Notes: generated by a model from the sequence alone, not told the origin. A stretch of DNA of 64,000 bases from Pseudomonas serboccidentalis (GCF_028830055.1 NZ_CP101655.1:1512132-1576131); one strand, 5' to 3'. Shown: positions 20,338 to 29,138, numbered from the stretch's first letter. Numbers and translations: made by a program.

Positions 20338-21002
20338 TACGTATCTGACGTCGCCACAAAATTAACATGCTGCCCGACATGCAGATTCAGCCGCAGCTCA
20401 TCGGCAATCCCCACCGCGACCCGGTTCAGCCGTTCCAGCGGTTCCGCCAGCCCCGGCTCAAGATTGCCGCCGACCTGGCTGAAATGCTCGATGGTCAGCC
20501 CCGCTACACCGTGTGGCGCGTTCACCAGCGTCCATTGCAGTGGGCTGCTTTGCAGGGCTTCGCGGATTTCTTCGGCGGCGTGGCGTTGCAGCCCGTCATC
20601 CAGATCCGGTTCGTCGAGGACGGCAAAATTCCCTACCAGAAACAGCCGTGACACGTTGGCCGCCTGCAGGCCGTCGACCAACGCATCGACTGCCAGCACC
20701 TGTTCCACCGGCCCGAGCACCACGGACCGCTCCACATGGTCGCTGCTGAACGGCAGGCCCGGCGCGTCCAGCAGACAGATCACCGCCGAGCTGCCCGCTA
20801 CGCTTTGATTGACCCGCTCGGCGTCGAACAGATCGCCGCTCTTGGTGCGCAGGCCGGGACGTGGCGCGAGCACGTTCAAATCGTCGAGAATCGCGATGAC
20901 TTCGTGCTGCCTGCGCAGCAATTCAGCCATCAACGCGCCGCCCAGGCTGGCCATGGCACCATACAGCACCACTTTCACCGTCGGGGTTTCGGCATTTTTC
21001 AT
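20337..21002 (-). CDS. NAD(P)-binding (NmrA/SDR-like) protein
   Basis: This 221-residue protein has a Rossmann-type opening (VKVVLYGAMASLGGALMAELLRR) in which the usual GxxGxxG is modified to GAMASLGG, so nucleotide binding is likely but not certain. The layout resembles atypical short-chain dehydrogenases of the NmrA-like group (SGDLFDAERVNQSVAGSSAVICL, then FLVGNFAVLDEPDL). I start it at the ATG at 21002, which has AGGAG at the right distance; the longer open frame to 21095 covers the divergent promoter. Its substrate is unknown. Confidence 0.7.
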   Translation of the reverse strand: MKNAETPTVKVVLYGAMASLGGALMAELLRRQHEVIAILDDLNVLAPRPGLRTKSGDLFDAERVNQSVAGSSAVICLLDAPGLPFSSDHVERSVVLGPVEQVLAVDALVDGLQAANVSRLFLVGNFAVLDEPDLDDGLQRHAAEEIREALQSSPLQWTLVNAPHGVAGLTIEHFSQVGGNLEPGLAEPLERLNRVAVGIADELRLNLHVGQHVNFVATSDT

Positions 21003-21081
21003 GGCTGAGCTCCTGTTCCTGTCATATGGCGTGTGACCCACAGGGAGCGGTGAGGGTTCGAATCGATTCAGAGGCTTGCAG

Positions 21082-21408
21082 ATGCACACGATCAAGGGCT
21101 ACCACGCCCATATCTATTACGACGCCAGCACCCTTGCTCAGGCCCGAGCCTTGTGCGAACAGGCGGCACAGACCTTTGCCTTGCAGATGGGCCGAATGCA
21201 CGAGCGCCCGGTCGGTCCGCACCCGGACTGGAGCTGCCAGTTGGCCTTCGGCCCGGCGCTGATCGGCGAGGTGCTGCCGTGGCTGGCGCTCAATCGCAAG
21301 GGGCTGGTGGTGTTCCTGCACCCGGACACCGGCGATGATCTGCTCGACCACACCGAGCATGCGATCTGGATGGGGGCGATACGTCCTTTGGATCTGTCTA
21401 TTTTTTGA
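21082..21408 (+). CDS. DOPA 4,5-dioxygenase family protein
   Basis: This small 108-residue protein matches the bacterial DOPA 4,5-dioxygenase-like family: an N-terminal GYHAHIYYD (HxH-type metal-binding motif), then QMGRMHERPVGPHPDWSCQLAF and HPDTGDDLLDHTEHAIWMG. Plant and fungal relatives open the catechol ring of DOPA; the bacterial substrate is not known. The ATG at 21082 has GAGG seven bases ahead; an earlier in-frame TTG at 21076 is less likely. Its 3' end overlaps the convergent GFA gene by 11 bp. Confidence 0.82.
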   Translation: MHTIKGYHAHIYYDASTLAQARALCEQAAQTFALQMGRMHERPVGPHPDWSCQLAFGPALIGEVLPWLALNRKGLVVFLHPDTGDDLLDHTEHAIWMGAIRPLDLSIF

Positions 21409-21826
21409 TCGGGCTTTGGTAAACCTGCAGGGTTTCTTGCGGCTCGCCCGGCAACTGCTCGTCCAAGTGCAGCCAGGGCAACTGACTGTCGGTCCAGATA
21501 TGCCGCTCGGCCGGCGCCCGCTCCGGGTGATCCAGCGTGGCGATGGTCACATCAATGCTTTCGGGGCTGAGCAGGGTCACCAGCGCCAGCTGCGCGCCGC
21601 ACTGCGGGCAGAAATATCGCGCGCAACTGTTCGACGAGTCATAGCGCGACGGCGTCCCGGCCAGCCACTGGAAGCTGGCCGCCGGCAGCGTGATCCATGT
21701 GGTGACGATGCCGCCGCTGACCTTGCGGCAGATTGAGCAGTGGCAGTGGGCAATGTCGTGCAATGGCCCGCTGAACTGATAGCGGATGTGTCCGCAGTGG
21801 CAGCCACCGCTGTGCAATTCACCCAT
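21398..21826 (-). CDS. GFA (glutathione-dependent formaldehyde-activating) family protein
   Basis: This 142-residue zinc protein of the GFA/CENP-V fold carries the cysteine sets GGCHCGHIRY (residues 7-16), HCHCSICRK (about 27-35) and YFCPQCGAQL (about 71-80), which bind two zinc ions. Members were named for glutathione-formaldehyde adduct formation, but most, including this one, have no proven reaction. It converges on the dioxygenase-like gene with an 11-bp overlap. Confidence 0.87.
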   Translation of the reverse strand: MGELHSGGCHCGHIRYQFSGPLHDIAHCHCSICRKVSGGIVTTWITLPAASFQWLAGTPSRYDSSNSCARYFCPQCGAQLALVTLLSPESIDVTIATLDHPERAPAERHIWTDSQLPWLHLDEQLPGEPQETLQVYQSPIKK

Positions 21827-22007
21827 GTCCGCGCCCTCCCGTCCCCGAATTGTTTGACTCTAGCCGCATCCGACGGCCGGTTGACCATTCACCCCAAGCT
21901 TTCTTCAGCGAAAGGTAGCTGAAAGGTTGCCCGATTAGGATCGCCGCCACTACCGGCAACAGACCGGTTGGCCAATGCGTGTGATCGCTCGCACGTCAGG
22001 CCCAATT

Positions 22008-22019
22008 AACAACAACAAT
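22008..22019 (+). promoter_or_regulatory. A-rich (CA-type) Hfq/Crc motif
   Basis: AACAACAACAAT fits the AANAANAA pattern by which Hfq with Crc represses translation of secondary carbon-source genes in Pseudomonas. It immediately precedes the ATG of a short leader frame and lies about 130 bases before the CitMHS start. A citrate-type transporter is a plausible Crc target. Confidence 0.45.
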
Positions 22020-22098
22020 GGTGATTCTGATGTCCTCTGTAGCCCGCCTTCTCGCTGAAACTCCGCCCGTACGTCTCGTGCTTCCCGTTCTGTGCTGA
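22018..22098 (+). CDS. Possible 26-residue leader peptide before the CitMHS gene
   Basis: A short frame reads MVILMSSVARLLAETPPVRL followed by six more residues and a TGA stop, ending 50 bases before the transporter start. It has no clear Shine-Dalgarno; its ATG overlaps the CA-type motif. It may be a translated leader or chance. Confidence 0.25.
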   Translation: MVILMSSVARLLAETPPVRLVLPVLC

Positions 22099-22148
22099 TC
22101 CGTCCGATCCGCTCACTCATCTAGCCGCGCTACGCCTGGAGTATTCCC

Positions 22149-23456
22149 ATGCTGACTTTCCTTGGCTTTGCCATGGTCATCACGTTCATGTTCCTGATCA
22201 TGACCAAGCGCCTGTCTGCGCTGATCGCCCTGATCATCATCCCGATCCTGTTCGCGCTGTTCGGTGGCTTTGCGCCGAAGATTGGCCCGATGATGCTCGA
22301 AGGCATCACCAAGCTCGCGCCGACCGGCGTGATGCTGATGTTCGCCATTCTGTACTTCGCCCTGATGATCGACTCCGGCCTGTTCGACCCGGCCGTGCGC
22401 AAGATCCTCAAACTGGTCAAGGGCGACCCGTTGAAAGTTTCGGTCGGTACCGCCGTGCTGGCGCTCGTCGTTTCCCTCGATGGTGACGGCGCGACCACTT
22501 ACATGATCTGCGTGGCCGCCATGCTGCCGCTGTACAGCCGTATCGGCATGAGCCCGCGAATCATGGCCGGTCTGATCATCCTCGCCGGTGGCGTGATGAA
22601 CATGACCCCCTGGGGCGGCCCGACCGCCCGTGCCGCGAGTGCGCTGCACGTGGACCCGTCGGACATCTTCGTGCCGATGATTCCGGCGATGGCCGCTGGC
22701 GTGGTGGCGATCCTGATCATTGCCTACTTCTACGGCAAACGTGAACGGGCGCGTCTGGGTGAATTGCACCTGATCGGCGACGAGATCGACCACAGTGAAA
22801 TCAGTGTGTCGCAGTTCCCGGATGCCCGTCGTCCGAAGCTGATCTGGTTCAACGGCCTGCTGACCCTGGCGCTGATGTGCACCCTGATCGCCGGCCTGCT
22901 GCCGCTGCCGGTGCTGTTCATGGTGGCGTTCAGTATCGCGATGATCGTCAACTACCCGTGCCTGCAAATGCAGAAGGACCGCGTTGCGGCCCACGCCGGC
23001 AGCGTGCTGTCGGTGGTCAGTCTGATTTTCGCTGCGGGTATCTTCACCGGTATCCTGTCCGGAACCGGCATGGTCGACGCCATGTCGAAAAGTCTGCTGG
23101 CAGTGATTCCGGACTTCCTCGGCCCGTATCTGGCGGTGATCACGGCGCTGGTGAGCATGCCGTTCACGTTCTTCATGTCGAACGACGCGTTCTACTACGG
23201 CGTGTTGCCGGTGCTCTCCGAAGCGGCCAGCCATTACGGTATCACCGCCGTGGAAATGGCCCGTGCCTCGATCGTCGGTCAGCCCGTCCACCTGCTGAGT
23301 CCACTGGTTCCGTCGACTTACCTGCTGGTGGCTTTGGCCGGTATCGAATTCGGTGACCACCAGCGTTTCACCTTGAAGTGGGCAGTGCTGGTCTGCCTGT
23401 GCATACTAGTGGCCGCCTTGCTGCTGGGAACGTTCCCGCTGTTCAGCACGTTGTAA
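22149..23456 (+). CDS. CitMHS-family citrate/divalent-cation symporter
   Basis: This 435-residue polytopic inner-membrane protein has about 12 hydrophobic segments and belongs to the CitMHS family, which imports citrate complexed with Mg2+ or Ca2+ using the proton gradient. Characteristic stretches are SLDGDGATTYMICVAAMLPLY near residue 115, NMTPWGGPTARAASAL near 153, and SNDAFYYGVLPVLSEAA near 345. A GGAG ribosome site precedes the ATG. A strong terminator follows at 23470. The exact metal preference and substrate cannot be read from the sequence. Confidence 0.9.
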   Translation: MLTFLGFAMVITFMFLIMTKRLSALIALIIIPILFALFGGFAPKIGPMMLEGITKLAPTGVMLMFAILYFALMIDSGLFDPAVRKILKLVKGDPLKVSVGTAVLALVVSLDGDGATTYMICVAAMLPLYSRIGMSPRIMAGLIILAGGVMNMTPWGGPTARAASALHVDPSDIFVPMIPAMAAGVVAILIIAYFYGKRERARLGELHLIGDEIDHSEISVSQFPDARRPKLIWFNGLLTLALMCTLIAGLLPLPVLFMVAFSIAMIVNYPCLQMQKDRVAAHAGSVLSVVSLIFAAGIFTGILSGTGMVDAMSKSLLAVIPDFLGPYLAVITALVSMPFTFFMSNDAFYYGVLPVLSEAASHYGITAVEMARASIVGQPVHLLSPLVPSTYLLVALAGIEFGDHQRFTLKWAVLVCLCILVAALLLGTFPLFSTL

Positions 23457-23469
23457 CGGCATTCACTCA

Positions 23470-23503
23470 CCAGGACGCCAGCTGCTTGCTGGCGTCCTGG
23501 TTT
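23470..23503 (+). terminator. Rho-independent terminator after the CitMHS gene
   Basis: A 13-bp perfect stem (23470-23482 and 23488-23500; CCAGGACGCCAGC / GCTGGCGTCCTGG) with a TGCTT loop is followed by TTT. It lies between the CitMHS and TerC genes. Confidence 0.75.
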
Positions 23504-23526
23504 AACATTCGCTCAAAGGAATACAC

Positions 23527-24294
23527 ATGGATTGGCTGACCAACCCCGAAATCTGGGTTGCCTTCTTTACCCTGACCGCCCTGGAAATCGTTCTGGGCAT
23601 CGATAACATCATCATGATTTCGATCCTGGTCAGCCGCATGCCCAAGCACATGCAGCAGCGCACGCGGATCTTCGGGCTTGGCCTGGCGATGATCACGCGG
23701 ATCCTGTTGCTGCTGTCGATCACCTGGGTCATGCGCCTGACCGCCGACCTGTTCGTGGTGTTCGGCCAGGGCATTTCCGGTCGCGACCTGATCCTGTTCT
23801 TCGGTGGCCTGTTTCTCCTGTGGAAGAGCTCGCAAGAGATGTATCACGGGCTGGAAGGCGAAGACGAAAGCGGCGACGAGCCTTCGGGCAAGGGCGGCAA
23901 CTTCCTCTACACCATCATCCAGATCGCGATCATCGACATCGTGTTCTCGCTGGACTCGGTGATCACCGCCGTCGGCATGGTGTCCCACGTGCCGGTCATG
24001 GTCGCTGCAATCGTCGTCGCGGTGCTGGTGATGATGGCCGCCTCGGGCAAGATCAGCGAATTCATCGACAAACATCCATCGCTGAAAATGCTCGCGCTGT
24101 CGTTCCTGCTGGTGGTCGGTACCGTGCTGATCGCCGAATCCTTCGATGTGCACGTACCGAAAGGCTACGTCTACTTCGCCATGGCGTTCTCGCTGGCGGT
24201 TGAAGCGATCAACATCAAGATGCGCACCGCGATTGCGAAGAAGAAAAAACAGCAGGACCCGGTGAAACTGCGCAAGGACATTCCGGGGCAGTAA
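23527..24294 (+). CDS. TerC-family integral membrane protein
   Basis: This 255-residue TerC/Alx-family protein has about seven membrane segments. The two conserved acidic repeats are present: LEIVLGIDNIIMISILVSR near residue 20 and IDIVFSLDSVITAVGMV near 136. A charged, Lys-rich cytoplasmic tail follows (residues 230-255). Family members are linked to tellurite resistance, manganese export and loading of metals onto exported enzymes; which applies here is unknown. It is separated from the CitMHS gene by a terminator, so it likely has its own promoter. Confidence 0.88.
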   Translation: MDWLTNPEIWVAFFTLTALEIVLGIDNIIMISILVSRMPKHMQQRTRIFGLGLAMITRILLLLSITWVMRLTADLFVVFGQGISGRDLILFFGGLFLLWKSSQEMYHGLEGEDESGDEPSGKGGNFLYTIIQIAIIDIVFSLDSVITAVGMVSHVPVMVAAIVVAVLVMMAASGKISEFIDKHPSLKMLALSFLLVVGTVLIAESFDVHVPKGYVYFAMAFSLAVEAINIKMRTAIAKKKKQQDPVKLRKDIPGQ

Positions 24295-24320
24295 TCCACT
24301 AGTTCACACGCAACATCCCT

Positions 24321-24410
24321 TGTGGGAGCGGGTTTGCTCGCGAAGGGGCAGGGTCAGTCGACAGAAATGTTGGCTGATCCAGCGCTTTCGCGAGCAAGCC
24401 TGCTCCCACA
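24321..24410. repeat. REP inverted pair, class D (TGTGGGAGCGGGTTTGCTCGCG)
   Basis: Inverted units at 24321-24349 and 24382-24410 resemble class A but with the GGGAGCGGG/CTCCCACA form. It is the only pair of this class found in the window, placed just after the TerC gene. Confidence 0.88.
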
Positions 24411-24498
24411 ATTGTTCAAGGGCACTGAAAAACTCGGGCAATCCACAAAACCTGTGACATCGGGTTGATGCCAGAGGAGGCGGACGAAGCTGTTTTTC

Positions 24499-24516
24499 AT
24501 GACAGTTTTATTTCAA
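24499..24516 (-). promoter_or_regulatory. Pho-box-like sequence
   Basis: Read on the minus strand, TTGAAATAAAACTGTCAT matches 15 of 18 positions of the Pho box CTGTCATAWAWCTGTCAT, with one perfect half-site. It lies about 130 bp ahead of the Na/Pi cotransporter gene but points away from it, which weakens the case. Confidence 0.35.
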
Positions 24517-24645
24517 TCAGCACTTTAGCTGTGCAATGCTGGCGCCCAGACCGTTAGCCAACTACAGCTTAAGTATCAAAAACGTAGAAACCGCGCGGGA
24601 CCGTCAACTTGCCCCTCTGGGGCGCTGCAACTACAGGGGGTCTGC

Positions 24646-26304
24646 ATGCTCACCCTGCTCAATTTGCTCTCTGCCGTGGCCCTGCTGATCTGGGGCACGC
24701 ACATCGTCCGAACCGGCATCCTGCGCGTGTACGGCACCAACCTGCGCCATGTGATCGGCCAGAACATGTCCAGGCGCTGGCTCGCGTTCGTCGCCGGCAT
24801 CGTTGTCACAGCGATGGTGCAGAGCAGCAACGCCACGGCCATGCTCGTTACTTCCTTCGTCGGTCAGGGCCTGATGGCGCTGACCCCGGCGCTGGCAACC
24901 ATGCTCGGTGCCGATGTCGGTACCGCGCTGATGGCGCGGGTGCTGACGTTCGACCTGTCGTGGCTGTCGCCGCTGCTGATTTTTCTTGGGGTGATTTTCT
25001 TTCTCTCACGCAAACAGACGCGGCTCGGGCAGATGGGCCGGGTGGCGATCGGTCTGGGGTTGATCATTCTGGCGTTGCAACTGATCGTCGAAGCCGCCGC
25101 ACCGATCACTCACGCCCAAGGAGTGAAGGTGATCTTCGCCTCGCTGACCGGCGATATCCTGCTCGATGCCCTGGTCGGCGCGCTGTTCGCGATGATTTCC
25201 TACTCCAGCCTCGCTGCCGTGCTGCTGACCGCGACGCTGGCCGGCGCCAGTGTGATCAGTCTGCCGGTGGCGATCGGCCTGGTGATCGGCGCCAACATCG
25301 GCAGCGGCGTGCTGGCGTTCATGAGTACCAGTATGCAGAACGCGGCCGGGCGCCAAGTGGCGCTGGGCAGCCTGTTGTACAAGCTGATCGGGCTGTTGCT
25401 GATCATTCCGGTGCTCGATCCGTTGGTGCACTGGATGGACGGTCTGGATTTCAGCCCGCAGGAAATGGTCATCGGCTTCCACCTGCTCTACAACACTGTG
25501 CGCTGCCTGATTCTGCTGCCCAGCGTCTCGCCGATGGCGCGCCTGTGCGCCTGGCTGTTGCCGGAGCGCCCGGAGGTCAACGGCACTGCCAAGCCGCGAC
25601 ATCTGGATCTGACCGCGTTGTCGACGCCAAGCCTGGCGCTGGCCAACGCCGCCCGCGAGACCCTGCGCATGGGCGACCTGATCGACAACATGCTCGACGC
25701 CACCCTCGACGTGTTGCGCGGCAAGCAGACCGCCGTTACCCAAGAGATGCGCCGTCTGACCGATGACGTCGAAGCCCTGTACAGCGCGATCAAGCTGTAC
25801 CTGGCGCAAATGCCCCGCGAGGACCTCGGCGAGCAGGACAGTCGGCGCTGGGCGGAGACCATCGAGCTGGCAATCAACCTGAAACTGGCCAGCGACCTGA
25901 TCGAACGCATGCTGCGCAAGGTGCAGCAGCAGAAAACCTCACAACGTCGCTCGTTTTCCGAGGAAGGTCTGGAAGATCTGGCCGGGCTGCATCAGCAGCT
26001 GATCGCCAATTTGCGCCTGGGGCTGTCGGTGTTTCTCAGCGGCGACAAGGAAAGCGCTCGTCAGCTATTGCGCGAAAAACGTCGCTTCCGCGCACAGGAG
26101 CGCCGTTTGGCCCATGCCCATGTCAGCCGTTTGCAACGTAAGATCGTGCAGAGTCTGGAAACCAGTTCGCTGCACCTGGAGCTGATTGCGGATATGAAGC
26201 GCTTGAATTCGCTGTTTTGCAGCAGTGCTTACGTGGTGCTGGAAACGGCGGATACCGGGGCGCTGGAAGCGGATGATATTGCCGACATTACGCATTCGCC
26301 TTGA
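24646..26304 (+). CDS. Na/Pi cotransporter family protein with PhoU-like C-terminal domain
   Basis: This 552-residue inner-membrane protein has two Na/Pi cotransporter repeats in the N-terminal 310 residues: QSSNATAMLVTSFVGQGLM near residue 60 and a second SYSSLAAVLLTATL near 185. A long soluble alpha-helical PhoU-like region follows (about 330-540). The QSSN motif is the family signature. It resembles E. coli YjbB, which exports phosphate. A Pho-box-like element upstream hints at phosphate control. A REP pair follows the stop. Confidence 0.87.
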   Translation: MLTLLNLLSAVALLIWGTHIVRTGILRVYGTNLRHVIGQNMSRRWLAFVAGIVVTAMVQSSNATAMLVTSFVGQGLMALTPALATMLGADVGTALMARVLTFDLSWLSPLLIFLGVIFFLSRKQTRLGQMGRVAIGLGLIILALQLIVEAAAPITHAQGVKVIFASLTGDILLDALVGALFAMISYSSLAAVLLTATLAGASVISLPVAIGLVIGANIGSGVLAFMSTSMQNAAGRQVALGSLLYKLIGLLLIIPVLDPLVHWMDGLDFSPQEMVIGFHLLYNTVRCLILLPSVSPMARLCAWLLPERPEVNGTAKPRHLDLTALSTPSLALANAARETLRMGDLIDNMLDATLDVLRGKQTAVTQEMRRLTDDVEALYSAIKLYLAQMPREDLGEQDSRRWAETIELAINLKLASDLIERMLRKVQQQKTSQRRSFSEEGLEDLAGLHQQLIANLRLGLSVFLSGDKESARQLLREKRRFRAQERRLAHAHVSRLQRKIVQSLETSSLHLELIADMKRLNSLFCSSAYVVLETADTGALEADDIADITHSP

Positions 26305-26350
26305 ACGTCTGGGGCTGGGGTCAGTCAGTAACATTGATTCAGCCTTCAGG

Positions 26351-26427
26351 GCGCTATCGCGAGCAGGCTCACTCCTACAGGGGGAACGCGTTTCAAATGT
26401 AGGAGTGAGCCTGCTCGCGATGAGGGC
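26351..26427. repeat. REP inverted pair, class A
   Basis: Inverted units at 26351-26380 and 26399-26427, the same unit as at 3675, located between the Na/Pi cotransporter and M16 peptidase genes. Confidence 0.9.
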
Positions 26428-26473
26428 CTGACTGACGACACGGATCTCCAAATCAGCCGTACGGAAGCCTGTT

Positions 26474-27862
26474 ATGCGTTGCCTGTTGTTCGCCTGTCTG
26501 TTGCTCGGTTCCCTGCCCGCCTTCGCCGTTGATCGATTTCAGGTCGAAGGCTATGCGCTGCCTAACGGTTTGCAGCTGTTGCTCAAGCCGGGCACCGAAC
26601 GCGGGCACGTGGCGATCCGCCTGGTGGTGGGCGTCGGTCTCGACGATTTCGATTGCGATGAAAAAGAGCTGCCGCATCTGCTCGAGCACCTGCTGTTCAG
26701 CGGCGTCGACGCCACTGGCGAAGGTGGCCTCGAGGAGCGCATGCAGGCGCTGGGCGGCGAGTGGAACGCGTTTACCAGCAACGCCGACACCACGTTCGTC
26801 ATCGAGGCCCCGGCGAAGAACCAGCGCAAGGTCCTCGACCTGCTGCTCGACCTGCTGACCCAGACCCGCATCGACGACAACGCGATCAACGCCGCCAAAC
26901 GCGTGGTCGAGCGCGAAGACGGTGGCCATTACACGCGCCTGCAACGCTTCCTCGACCGCCAGGATCTGGGCCACACCGCGAGCAATCAACTGGCAGTGGA
27001 GCTGGGCTTGAAATGCCCGCAACGGGCCGAGGTCGGTCACCTGACCCAGCAGCAACTGGAGAAGGTGCGCAAGACCTGGTATGCGCCGAACAACATGTCC
27101 CTGATCGTCGTCGGCGAGCTCGACAAACTGCTGCCGGCCTATCTGGAACGTACCTGGGGCGCACTTGAAGCGGTGGACCCGGCCGAACACCGTGAGCTGC
27201 CGGACATCCGCACCAGCGCCGCCCATGAGCGCACCCTCACCCGTGGCGTCATCGGCGACAGCGCCAAGTTGCACTGGCTGGTGCCGGAGCCGGTGCTGGA
27301 CGATCAGTACGACGAGACGTTCGACATTCTCAAGGACTACCTCGACTGGGCACTGTACCGGCAGATTCGTCTGAACCACGGCTTGTCCTACGGGCCGTGG
27401 GCCGAGCGCGAAGTGTTTGGCGGAGTCGGCTTCATGAGCCTCAACGCCGACGTGGATCGCGATGACGTCGCTGAAGCCCAGCAGGTGCTGAAAGACCTCA
27501 AGGCCGACCTGCTGAAAAACGGCCTCGATCCCGACACCTTCGCCCGGATCAAACAGGCTGCCATCGCCCATCAGGCCTGGGCGGTGCAAGGCAACAGCGC
27601 GATGGCTGATTACTACTGGAGCGCGCTGGGCGACTACGAGGACGGGCGTTTTGCCAATCCTGCCCGGGAGCTGCAAGGCGTGACGCTGGAAACGGCGAAC
27701 AAGGCCATGCGCGAATTGCTGTTGCAGCCGGGGTATCTGCGGATCGAGAAACCGTTGCTGAGTGATGATGAGGTGCTTTGGCTGATTGCCGGTGGTTTGG
27801 GCGTGGTGTTGCTGGTGCTGATTGGCTGGCGCCTGCGCCGCCGCAAGCCAGTCGAACATTGA
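26474..27862 (+). CDS. M16-family metallopeptidase with C-terminal membrane anchor
   Basis: This 462-residue insulinase/pitrilysin-type peptidase has a signal peptide (1-19, ending AFA) and the inverted zinc motif HLLEH (H68, E71, H72) with the distal ligand E148, exactly 76 residues after H72 as expected for M16. A second M16 domain covers about 170-420. Unusually, it ends with a hydrophobic segment (about 434-452) and basic RLRRRK tail, which would anchor it to the inner membrane with the catalytic part in the periplasm. It is a single-gene M16 without an adjacent inactive partner. The substrate is unknown. Confidence 0.88.
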   Translation: MRCLLFACLLLGSLPAFAVDRFQVEGYALPNGLQLLLKPGTERGHVAIRLVVGVGLDDFDCDEKELPHLLEHLLFSGVDATGEGGLEERMQALGGEWNAFTSNADTTFVIEAPAKNQRKVLDLLLDLLTQTRIDDNAINAAKRVVEREDGGHYTRLQRFLDRQDLGHTASNQLAVELGLKCPQRAEVGHLTQQQLEKVRKTWYAPNNMSLIVVGELDKLLPAYLERTWGALEAVDPAEHRELPDIRTSAAHERTLTRGVIGDSAKLHWLVPEPVLDDQYDETFDILKDYLDWALYRQIRLNHGLSYGPWAEREVFGGVGFMSLNADVDRDDVAEAQQVLKDLKADLLKNGLDPDTFARIKQAAIAHQAWAVQGNSAMADYYWSALGDYEDGRFANPARELQGVTLETANKAMRELLLQPGYLRIEKPLLSDDEVLWLIAGGLGVVLLVLIGWRLRRRKPVEH

Positions 27863-27864
27863 AT

Positions 27865-27957
27865 CTGTAGGAGTGAGCCTGCTCGCGATAGCGGTGTATC
27901 AGGCAATATCAATTGTGGGCGTAAGACCGCTATCGCGAGCAGGCTCACTCCTGCAGG
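27865..27957. repeat. REP inverted pair, class A
   Basis: Units at 27865-27895 and 27926-27957 face each other directly after the M16 peptidase stop codon. The right unit has CTGCAG in place of CTACAG. Confidence 0.9.
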
Positions 27958-28054
27958 GGAATGTGTTGTGTTCAGGTGACCGCCAACCTCGCCACAGACG
28001 CCAGCTGACGGTACTCTGTCGGGGTTTTTTCCTACCCAGTCGTGAACCGCCAAA

Positions 28055-29083
28055 ATGCCGAAAATACCCCTCCTGATCCAGCGCATTCTCGAATTGATAA
28101 AGCGCTACCCCGGGGTCATTGCGCTCGGCGGGTTCATCTCCGGGGTCGGCAGTTTCATTCTGGTTGATCGTCAGCAAGGGCTGGCGAGCTGGATCACCCT
28201 CATCATGCTGCTCAGCTGGATCTGGCTGATGCTGGAAAACACCCTGACCGGGTTGTTCACCCGCATCTTCAAGCGGGAAATCCCCCAGCCGCTGCTGCGT
28301 TACGCAACGCAGATGATCCACCAGGAAAGCCTGTTTTTCGTCCTGCCCTTCTTCTTCATCACCACGACGTGGAACAGCGGCCAACTGATCTTCACCGGCC
28401 TGCTGTGCATCGCCGCGCTGATCTCGATTGTCGACCCGCTCTATTACAAATGGCTGGCACCACGGCGCTGGGCGTTTCTTGCGCTGCACACCCTGACCCT
28501 GTTCGCCGCCCTGCTCACCGCGCTGCCGGTGATCATGCACCTGACCACCGCACAGAGTTTCAAATGGGCGCTGGGCACAGCGGTGGTGCTGTCGTTCCCG
28601 AGCCTGGCGTCGATCTTCCCGATCCGCACCGTGCGCAACGCGCTGGCGATCCTGTGCATCACCGTCGGTATCGGCGCGGTCGGCTGGACCCTGCGCTCGT
28701 GGGTGCCGCCAGCCACGTTGTGGATGACCGACGTGGCGATCAGCACCCAGTTGCAGGACCGCACCCCCGGCGACAGCCTCGACGAGGTCAGCGCCGAGCA
28801 GATCCGCAACGGCGGCCTCTATGCCTACACCGCAATCAACGCGCCGCGTGGGCTGGATGAGCGGATCTACCACGTGTGGCAGTTCAACGGCCAGGAAGTC
28901 GACCGTATCGCCCTCGACATCCATGGCGGGCGCAAGGAAGGCTACCGTGCCTGGACCCACAAGCAGAACTTCCCCGGCAACCCGGTGGGCAAGTGGCAGG
29001 TGCGAGTGCTGACCGAAGACGGTCAGGTGATTGGCGTGCTGCGTTTCGAAGTAACGGACAGCACAGCGACCAAAGAAAAGTAA
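28055..29083 (+). CDS. Membrane protein with C-terminal DUF2914 domain (DUF5924-like)
   Basis: This 342-residue protein has seven or so membrane segments in its first 230 residues and a periplasmic C-terminal domain (about 245-335) that looks like DUF2914: GGLYAYTAINAPRGLDERIYHVW, then GYRAWTHKQNFPGNPVGKWQVRV and an ending VLRFEVTDS. The combination matches the DUF5924 proteins of pseudomonads. Function is unknown. It lies 55 bp ahead of the Mla-like operon on the same strand and could be cotranscribed with it. Confidence 0.72.
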   Translation: MPKIPLLIQRILELIKRYPGVIALGGFISGVGSFILVDRQQGLASWITLIMLLSWIWLMLENTLTGLFTRIFKREIPQPLLRYATQMIHQESLFFVLPFFFITTTWNSGQLIFTGLLCIAALISIVDPLYYKWLAPRRWAFLALHTLTLFAALLTALPVIMHLTTAQSFKWALGTAVVLSFPSLASIFPIRTVRNALAILCITVGIGAVGWTLRSWVPPATLWMTDVAISTQLQDRTPGDSLDEVSAEQIRNGGLYAYTAINAPRGLDERIYHVWQFNGQEVDRIALDIHGGRKEGYRAWTHKQNFPGNPVGKWQVRVLTEDGQVIGVLRFEVTDSTATKEK

Positions 29084-29138
29084 TCCGGTTCGTGCTATTA
29101 CGTATGCCAGCGTATTTAGCCGAACAAGCACGGAGCTT

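Larger units (their letters stand above)
21827..22148. other. Gene-free 322-bp region upstream of the CitMHS transporter
   Basis: This region carries the divergent promoters of the GFA gene and the CitMHS gene. It contains an A-rich AACAACAACAA tract (22008-22018) of the type bound by Hfq/Crc, and a possible 26-codon leader reading frame (22018-22098). I see no RNA gene or terminator. Confidence 0.5.
24295..24645. other. Gene-free 351-bp region between the TerC and Na/Pi genes
   Basis: The first part holds a class D REP pair (24321-24410). The second part is AT-richer and should contain the promoter of the Na/Pi cotransporter gene; a Pho-box-like sequence lies at 24499-24516. No coding or RNA gene is evident. 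Confidence 0.5.
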
